Below the pieces are notes generated by a model. The model was given only the letters and a program-made list of their open reading frames with translations. It was not told the DNA's origin and did no database searches. From Pseudomonadota bacterium (GTDB taxonomy: Bacteria > Pseudomonadota > Gammaproteobacteria > Steroidobacterales > Steroidobacteraceae): DNA of 19,966 bases. Location of the stretch: contig JAEZCN010000132.1 in the NCBI GenBank assembly GCA_023433515.1, forward strand, positions 1 to 19,966. The letters run 5' to 3'. The translations under genes and the position numbers were made by a program. Below, in pieces: positions 15,608 to 19,966 of the stretch (position 1 is the stretch's first letter; each line of letters begins with the position of its first letter).

Positions 15608-16024
15608 TCAGGCGAGCGGAACACGCTTGCGCAACTCCGTTACGAACGCTTCCTTGTCGGCCGGCGAAATCATGATCGAGCGCGACTGCCCGTACTCGAT
15701 GCGCAAACGATCGAGCGACAGCGCGGGGCTGGACAACGGATTGCGCGTCGGCGTGACCTTCCGGATCTCGCGCAACGGCACGCGCCACGAGAAAGGCCCG
15801 GAGCGAACCTGGAGTTCAGAAGAACGTATACGATATTCCGTCGAGCAGAGCAGCCACACCGGCAGGCCGACGGTCAGCAGGAGCATCGGTGAAACGGCGA
15901 GTGCCTGGCGCGGTGACTCGTTTATCACAACGATCGCTATGGCAACCGTCGACCCTAGCGCGCAGGCAAGCAGGATCGCCGCGAGCCACCAGTCAACCTT
16001 CGAGCGAAACGTGATCGGGTCCAT
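15608..16024 (-). CDS. Membrane protein with bacterial PH-like domain (DUF1200/bPH type)
   Basis: 138 aa from the ATG at 16024. Two membrane spans at about residues 12-32 and 43-62 are followed by a cytoplasmic bacterial PH-like domain: EYRIRSSELQVRSGPFSWRVPLREI, then KVTPTRNPLSSPALSLDRLRIEYG and ISPADKEAFVTEL. The TRNPLSSPALS and ISP-x-DK segments are characteristic of the DUF1200-type PH family, whose function is unknown. No ribosome site is evident. The gene lies 32 bases after the lipoprotein gene and is followed by an ESWNAG fragment. Confidence 0.85.
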   Translation of the reverse strand: MDPITFRSKVDWWLAAILLACALGSTVAIAIVVINESPRQALAVSPMLLLTVGLPVWLLCSTEYRIRSSELQVRSGPFSWRVPLREIRKVTPTRNPLSSPALSLDRLRIEYGQSRSIMISPADKEAFVTELRKRVPLA

Positions 16025-16056
16025 ACGGGCACCATCAAACTAGTAGATGTCCAAAG

Positions 16057-16872
16057 TCAACCGCTGGCACCTAACGACTGCGGCGTACTCCGCCCGCGAA
16101 TGCGTCGCAAGAGCTCGGTGTTGTAAACGCGTGCGTAGTTTCTCGCCTGTTCGAGGAGCGCGAGGTGAGTATCGTCTTCAACTATGCAGCTCGTTCCCCT
16201 GAGAGATCGTATGCCAAAGCTGGCGGCACGAGGTTCCACGGCGCCCTCGACACCAAGAGCCGCGCAGGAGTAACTGCAGATGCCGATGAATTTCCAGTCA
16301 CCCGATCGGGTATTTCGCTCGAGATCGGCGACTGGATCCGCCAGGTTGAGTGCGGAAAGCGACTTGGTCAGTTCGCACGCCTGCGAATCGCATGTCTCCG
16401 AGGTCTCGGGCGCCGGCTTCAGCCAGCTCGAGTTATTTGCCGTGGCCTCTCTTTTCTGCCCATTCGGCGCCACCTCGTAGAGATCCTCCCAACCGATCCG
16501 ATAGGCCGCACCGGCGGCAACTTCGCTTTCGATCTGGCGCCTGCGCGCCGACTTCAGGCAGAACACGACGACGATCGGCAGCGGACAGTTGACGTGAAAA
16601 ATCGTGAGCGATCGCCGGCCCGGTTCGACCAGTACGTATCCTTTGCCTTTCTCGGCGGCGACGCCATCCACCGCGTCCACGAACGTGCTGTCTGCCCAGA
16701 GCACAGGAATCTCAGAGGTCTCCGCGTAGATAGTCGCCTGGGTCTTGCTTCGCGGTTTCCAGGAGGTGGCGCAACCGGCTGTCGCTACCAGCACCGCGCA
16801 GAGCGACAGCTTCGCGAGACGTATCAACGCTGAGGAAAGAGTGAGATGTCTACGCATGATGGGCGTCGTCAC
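16057..16872 (-). CDS. Outer-envelope lipoprotein of unknown function
   Basis: 271 aa. The N-terminus contains MRRHLTLSS, a hydrophobic stretch and VATAGC, a lipobox giving a mature N-terminal cysteine near residue 34. The mature part has several cysteines (FHVNCPLPIVVVFCLK, ETCDSQACEL, GICSYSCAALG, TSCIVED) that could form disulfides in the periplasm, and a beta-rich segment with KGKGYVLVEPGRRSLTIFHV, like small lipoproteins annotated only as hypothetical. The GTG at 16872 overlaps the upstream stop as GTGA; an ATG five codons later (16857) is an alternative. Family not recognised. Confidence 0.75.
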   Translation of the reverse strand: MTTPIMRRHLTLSSALIRLAKLSLCAVLVATAGCATSWKPRSKTQATIYAETSEIPVLWADSTFVDAVDGVAAEKGKGYVLVEPGRRSLTIFHVNCPLPIVVVFCLKSARRRQIESEVAAGAAYRIGWEDLYEVAPNGQKREATANNSSWLKPAPETSETCDSQACELTKSLSALNLADPVADLERNTRSGDWKFIGICSYSCAALGVEGAVEPRAASFGIRSLRGTSCIVEDDTHLALLEQARNYARVYNTELLRRIRGRSTPQSLGASG

Positions 16873-17051
16873 ACCGGCAGACCGTTGATCATGGCGCTTC
16901 GAATCTCGGCAATGGCATCGGCGTCCCCGCTGACAGCGATGCCTACATAGGTCTCGACTTCGACTTCGATTCTGCCGCGTGAATCGTATTCGGCACCGGC
17001 ATTCCAGGACTCTCGTGGCACAGGCTGTGGCTCAATGACCGGCGGACTCAA
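16869..17051 (-). CDS. Small protein of unknown function with ESWNAGAE motif
   Basis: 60 aa if started at TTG 17051, which overlaps the stop of the upstream membrane protein gene as TTGA. The sequence runs (M)SPPVIEPQPVPRESWNAGAE, then an acidic beta-like part (RIEVEVETYVGIAVSG) and a helical end (ADAIAEIRSAMINGLP). The frame is open further upstream, but there it overlaps the better membrane protein gene. The start is weak; the composition of the segment and its tight placement between two genes support coding. A related fragment lies at 15525-15607. Confidence 0.5.
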   Translation of the reverse strand: MSPPVIEPQPVPRESWNAGAEYDSRGRIEVEVETYVGIAVSGDADAIAEIRSAMINGLPV

Positions 17052-17464
17052 CGCGACTCGCCGGCCCACCGGGAACGGTTGATATACATCGCCCACATGA
17101 ACCCTGCGAGCGAGATCAGCAAGACCGTCTCGACGATGTTGGCCTTCTCGAAGTCGAACTGGGAATAACCAATCGCACGCGAGATCCACGGGATCATCGC
17201 TGCGAAGAGCACGCTTCCGCCAACCAAGAGCGTACCCGAGGCAATACCTCGCAAAATCAAACCACCGCCCGCCAGCACGAGCAACCCGACGGCCAGGTAA
17301 GCAAGCAGCGACGTTCGCCAGTGGCTGGACCAAACCACAGGGTCCGCGCCGGACTTGGCGGCCAGCTCCACCATATCTTCTGCGCGAAAGAGACCGATGC
17401 CGCTCGCCGCTACCGCTAGCAATCCGAGCATGAGCGCGAAGATGCCAAGTATCACGCGATGCAT
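17048..17464 (-). CDS. Four-helix membrane protein of unknown function
   Basis: 138 aa beginning MHRVILGIFALMLGLLAVAA. Hydrophobic segments at about 3-24, 50-70, 72-93 and 110-126 suggest four membrane spans; the 25-49 loop (RAEDMVELAAKSGADPVVW) is amphipathic. CAGGAGT lies eight bases before the ATG, a good ribosome site. It overlaps the next small gene by four bases and starts an apparent four-gene unit (membrane protein, ESWNAG protein, lipoprotein, PH-domain protein). Family not recognised. Confidence 0.75.
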   Translation of the reverse strand: MHRVILGIFALMLGLLAVAASGIGLFRAEDMVELAAKSGADPVVWSSHWRTSLLAYLAVGLLVLAGGGLILRGIASGTLLVGGSVLFAAMIPWISRAIGYSQFDFEKANIVETVLLISLAGFMWAMYINRSRWAGESR

Positions 17465-17513
17465 GAGTCACTCCTGCCGAAGTCGATGAGCCCCTCGATG
17501 GGGTGGACGCGCA

Positions 17514-17651
17514 TCACTGCATATGCGCGCCCGGCCCCCTGCCCAGTGCGCGCAGCTTGCGAAAATTGCCGATGCCGAGAGCACCGCAAGAGACGCAAAT
17601 CCGGGATTCATGGCTGACACTTCGGACCAAGGGCGGCAGAACCACATCCAT
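17514..17651 (-). CDS. Possible 45-residue CxxC protein or gene remnant
   Basis: A frame ending at 17514 reads MDVVLPPLVRSVSHESR, then ICVSCGALGIGNFRKLRALG and a Gly-rich end. The CVSCG pair looks like half a zinc ribbon and the codon choice is plausible, but no ribosome site precedes the ATG and the frame reaches back to the Sel1 gene stop without another good start. It may be the C-terminal remnant of a larger protein. An overlapping 68-codon frame (17468-17674) looks less like protein. Confidence 0.3.
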   Translation of the reverse strand: MDVVLPPLVRSVSHESRICVSCGALGIGNFRKLRALGRGPGAHMQ

Positions 17652-17693
17652 ATCGTCGTACGAATCGATGCCATGGCGGCTTGCGGTCGCTAA

Positions 17694-18179
17694 CTATCCG
17701 GCAGCCCGACGACATTTCTCATACGCCCGCAGCAGTCGACCTGCTTCGCGCACCTTCAACGAAGCGGACCGATTGAGCAGGCCGATTGCTTTCTGTCGAT
17801 CACGCGCTGACTCCGCCCTACGCCACAGAACCTTCGCCAACCAGCAACCCGAGCGTGCATGCCCGTTGGCAAGGCCGCGCTCGAACCACGTGCTGGCCTC
17901 ATCGAAGTCTCGGCGGGCATACGCCATCTGGCCCAGACTGAACATTGCCCTTGCTTCGCCTTTGCGTGAGGACTTTTTGTACCATTGTTCCGCGAGCTGC
18001 AGATCTTCCTGCACCCCAACACCATTCAGATAGTGCCATCCCATCGCCAGAGTTGCGTCCGCGTGGCCAGCCGCCGCGGCTTCCGCGCACATAATGAAGG
18101 AACGGCTCTCGTCCTTGGGCACGCCCTTTCCCTCGAGGCATGCGAGCGACTGGTTGTAGAGAGAATTCGGCGTATCCAT
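17694..18179 (-). CDS. Sel1-repeat protein
   Basis: 161 aa from the ATG at 18179 with no signal peptide. Sel1/TPR-like helical repeats are clear: YNQSLACLEGKGVPKDESRS, AAAGHADATLAMGWHYLNGVG, LQLAEQWYKKSSRKGEARAM, FSLGQMAYARRDFDEAS and ANGHARSGCWLAKVLWR. Such repeats bind other proteins, often in signalling or envelope stress, but no partner is evident. It follows the membrane protein gene at 18194-18577 by 14 bases, so they are likely co-expressed. Confidence 0.85.
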   Translation of the reverse strand: MDTPNSLYNQSLACLEGKGVPKDESRSFIMCAEAAAAGHADATLAMGWHYLNGVGVQEDLQLAEQWYKKSSRKGEARAMFSLGQMAYARRDFDEASTWFERGLANGHARSGCWLAKVLWRRAESARDRQKAIGLLNRSASLKVREAGRLLRAYEKCRRAAG

Positions 18180-18193
18180 CGTGCTTTACCGCG

Positions 18194-18577
18194 TCAGGCC
18201 GAGTTCCGGGAAACAGCGGGTGGGCGTCGCATCAGAGCTTGCCGAATGTATGCGAACCCTACGGCAAAGGGGCCCAATGTCAGCCACATGGAGAGCACTT
18301 TCCATTCGATAGCCTTGTGGGGGTCCGCGAGCTGGACCAGCTGCGTAAACAAGCCCCACCCCATGGCTAGTTCGCCAACGATGAGCATTGTTAGCACCAG
18401 TGACCGACGATCTGGAGAGTACTCCAGAAAGGCCCAACCCATCCCGATGAATCCAACTACCGAGGCTGGCACCAGGAGCAAGCGCCAACCATCAAGAAAC
18501 GCGAGACCGACGAGCGCCATTGCCGTCATGATTCCGGCGGGAATGAGGCCGAAGACTAGCGCCATGGGTCGATTCAC
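18194..18577 (-). CDS. Four-helix membrane protein of unknown function
   Basis: 127 aa beginning (GTG)NRPMALVFGLIPAG. Membrane segments lie at about 4-27, 31-51, 61-82 and 95-113, with a basic tail (RQALMRRPP). GGAG seven bases upstream supports the GTG at 18577 over the ATG four codons later. The family is not recognised. It lies 27 bp downstream of the phosphatase-like fragment and 14 bp ahead of the Sel1 gene. Confidence 0.75.
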   Translation of the reverse strand: MNRPMALVFGLIPAGIMTAMALVGLAFLDGWRLLLVPASVVGFIGMGWAFLEYSPDRRSLVLTMLIVGELAMGWGLFTQLVQLADPHKAIEWKVLSMWLTLGPFAVGFAYIRQALMRRPPAVSRNSA

Positions 18578-18604
18578 AATCCACTCCGACTAATGTCCAC
18601 CTGA

Positions 18605-18673
18605 TCAACGGCCGGCGAGTGTCAGGATGAACTTAAGCTTGTTCTGCGAGCAGACGAATAGCACTCGCGTCAT
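18605..18673 (-). pseudogene. 5' fragment of a low-molecular-weight protein tyrosine phosphatase-like gene
   Basis: The ATG at 18673 overlaps the stop of the exported protein gene as ATGA and opens MTRVLFVCSQNKL, the characteristic start and the beginning of the C-x5-R loop of a subfamily of low-molecular-weight tyrosine phosphatase-like proteins, which normally continue R-SPTAE. Here it continues KFILTLAGR and stops after 22 codons; the loop arginine is Lys. No other frame continues the family. It is most simply the truncated 5' end of a gene that was coupled to its neighbour. Confidence 0.6.
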
Positions 18674-19242
18674 TGCAGGGTGCTCAGGCCGATGCGCTCA
18701 CCCGTCCGGACATTTTCAAAGTCCGCCATCTCGTCAACCAGGACGCGGCCGTATTTCGGATCCCTCGAAGGCTCGAGCACTCCTGACACCGTCACGATCG
18801 GGCCGTTGTCGTTTCCGCCCGGGCAACCAAATACCCGGACTAGTTCCTCGGACGAGCAGAGCGAAGTGTCGGGGCCGTTCTCTGTCCTTTTCAAGGAGAG
18901 CACGTATCCGGGACATTTCTCGTCTCGGAGAAACATTCCGTGCGCATGGCCCGCAAAGAGACCACGAACTCTCACGCGCTGACTGTCGTGATTGGCGTGA
19001 AGAGCTGGAAGTGAGCAGACACTATGAACTGCGTCGATCATCCCGGTCGTTGCCGAAGCAGTCGTCGCCAATTCGGGTCCCGGTTTTCTGTTCTCTGTAT
19101 CAACGCTCGGGTACGAAGCCGTCCGGACCGCGGTCGCTGCTGCTGCGGTGGGGGAACGCAAATACGCCTCCCATGGGGTTTCCGCCATGACCGGTACGGA
19201 AGCCGCAACCAGAAGAACCGCGGTAAGGATGGATGAGCGCAC
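18670..19242 (-). CDS. Exported protein of unknown function with small beta-rich domain
   Basis: 190 aa from the GTG at 19242, with AGAGG eight bases upstream. MRSSILTAVLLVAASVPVMA is a signal peptide. After a low-complexity Ala/Thr-rich region, the stretch from about residue 70 has HSVCSLPALHANHDSQRVRV, GLFAGHAHGMFLRDEKCPG and GPIVTVSGVLEPSRDPKYG, resembling periplasmic proteins with an OB-like strand pattern and conserved cysteines (SVCSL, EKCPG, SLCSS, GCPGG). Function not known. It is followed by the phosphatase-like fragment at an ATGA overlap. Confidence 0.7.
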   Translation of the reverse strand: MRSSILTAVLLVAASVPVMAETPWEAYLRSPTAAAATAVRTASYPSVDTENRKPGPELATTASATTGMIDAVHSVCSLPALHANHDSQRVRVRGLFAGHAHGMFLRDEKCPGYVLSLKRTENGPDTSLCSSEELVRVFGCPGGNDNGPIVTVSGVLEPSRDPKYGRVLVDEMADFENVRTGERIGLSTLQ

Positions 19243-19399
19243 GAATCAGCCTCTTGGCATTATCTCTGGCGCCGCGCGCCCGACTGTGACAGCGAATCGG
19301 CCAGCACGTATCGAGTGCTTACCTTAATGCTCACAGCCGAGGCAAAACCAGTCTGACACGTTGCGCCGACGCACCGCTCTCACTCTCTTCGAATCGAAG

Positions 19400-19591
19400 T
19401 TACTCCGTTGACGTCTTGGGCTCATCGGCGCGCTCCAGGACGACGATCAGGAAAGTGGCAATCGGGCCGAGCAGCAACGAGATCAAACACCACGCCAGGC
19501 CACCTCGGCCCTTCGATTGTGCGAGACCTGCATTGATGAGCGAAAGCGTTCCCCAGCCGACGGCGAATGTACTTTCCAATCCAGATTCCAT
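19400..19591 (-). CDS. Small two-helix membrane protein
   Basis: 63 aa from the ATG at 19591, which has GGAGG six bases upstream; an upstream in-frame start at 19651 lacks such support. The protein has a membrane segment at about 8-24 and a second at about 34-55 (GLAWCLISLLLGPIATFLIVVL), separated by NAGLAQSKGRGG, a pattern common in short membrane proteins of unknown function. A palindrome CTTCGA-T-TCGAAG follows the stop (about 19386-19398) without a T-run. Confidence 0.65.
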   Translation of the reverse strand: MESGLESTFAVGWGTLSLINAGLAQSKGRGGLAWCLISLLLGPIATFLIVVLERADEPKTSTE

Positions 19592-19719
19592 CTGCCACCT
19601 CCATTGTTTGTGTACGGCCGCGCCTTGAATTGATTCCACCGCGGCGCGCACGCCTCTGCCGGCTAACTATCCCTACCGATGGCGCCACCGTCACCCCACG
19701 AGCATGTCGCAGAGCGTAC

Positions 19720-19908
19720 TCACTTGCCACCCCATAGTGAAACAGCGACGCCCAGGAACACACTCAACAGCGGAAGGATCGACAGGGCGACAAGTGCTCG
19801 AGTCGAACCCGCGCTTGGCTCAGACTCGATCAGCCGAAAACCGCGGACGGACAGGATCGTCGCGAGTGCTGCCGGCACCAAGAGCCAGATTGCGGCAAGT
19901 ACACGCAC
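19720..19908 (-). CDS. Small two-helix membrane protein
   Basis: 62 aa, (GTG)RVLAAIWLLVPAALATILSV, with membrane spans at about 4-21 and 38-58 joined by a polar loop (RGFRLIESEPSAGSTR). The GTG directly follows the TAG stop of the gene entering from the right edge, and GAGG lies eight bases upstream, inside that gene. No family recognised; the short length lowers confidence. Confidence 0.55.
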   Translation of the reverse strand: MRVLAAIWLLVPAALATILSVRGFRLIESEPSAGSTRALVALSILPLLSVFLGVAVSLWGGK

Positions 19909-19966
19909 CTACAACGCCTCGATCGTGTTTTCTGGATACTCCACCTTCGGGTCAAGTTCCGGCAAC
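19909..19966 (-). CDS. 3' end of a gene running in from the right edge
   Basis: The minus strand reads LPELDPKVEYPENTIEAL and then TAG at 19911-19909, immediately before the next start codon. Both the composition and the tight junction suggest the C-terminus of a real protein. Too short to identify. Confidence 0.5.
   Translation of the reverse strand, partial: LPELDPKVEYPENTIEAL

Noticed and set aside
16869..17471. Minus-strand open frame of 200 codons
   Set aside because: The first 140 codons are an out-of-frame reading of the membrane protein gene at 17048-17464; only the last 60 codons look coding.
14461..19966. Integron cassette array
   Set aside because: The run of small same-strand genes is suggestive, but many genes overlap, leaving no room for attC sites, and the CTAAC/GTTAG strings do not pair into attC-like structures with proper core sites.
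1..19966. CRISPR array, tRNA or rRNA gene, prophage, transposase or defence system
   Set aside because: No regular repeats with spacers, no cloverleaf or rRNA-like segment, and no recognisable integrase, nuclease or defence domain were seen on reading both strands.

Overview
This is a GC-rich bacterial window in which almost everything is encoded on the minus strand; the only convincing plus-strand gene lies at 3563-3916. No rRNA, tRNA, CRISPR array, transposase or phage gene was seen. An assimilatory NADH nitrate/nitrite reductase operon with a sigma54-type promoter, REP-like GGGGACAG palindromes, and families such as VOC, DUF1801, DUF6624 and bacterial PH suggest a Proteobacterium, perhaps a gammaproteobacterium related to Xanthomonadales or Steroidobacterales. 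That placement is inference from gene content only.

Left block (1-3171, minus): a Tat-exported TIM-barrel protein of the hydroxypyruvate isomerase/xylose isomerase-like type is followed after 10 bp by a secreted beta-propeller plus HEAT-repeat protein of the PVC-type family, which runs off the left edge. A 61-bp REP-like palindrome sits directly in front of the ribosome binding site of the pair. A 390-bp gap separates them from a divergent small acidic protein, which meets the nitrate operon tail-to-tail at a second REP-like element.

Nitrate block (3978-10920, minus): a predicted sigma54 promoter with NtrC-like upstream sites precedes nirB (nitrite reductase large subunit, 847 aa), then a fusion of a NirD-type domain with a NasC/NirB-like FAD/NAD(P)H reductase, then nasA with a C-terminal [2Fe-2S] BFD-like domain. 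The genes overlap or abut. Together they would reduce nitrate to nitrite and nitrite to ammonium with NAD(P)H. Nitrate transport and siroheme synthesis genes are not in the window.

Right block (10908-19966, minus): a long one-directional run of short genes: small membrane proteins, a retropepsin-like protease, DUF6624, DUF1801, two VOC proteins, a frameshifted PAP2-like membrane protein, a PH-domain membrane protein, a lipoprotein, a Sel1-repeat protein and exported unknowns. Many start codons overlap the previous stop by four bases. Between them lie fragments of broken genes: the 5' part of an NTF2/SnoaL-like gene, the first 13 codons of a low-molecular-weight protein tyrosine phosphatase-like gene, and a fragment sharing an ESWNAG motif with a nearby small gene. 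The block looks like accessory genome in gradual decay. I found no sign of a defence system.

Across all blocks the octamer GTAGATAG recurs seven times, far more often than base composition predicts, often through rare codons.
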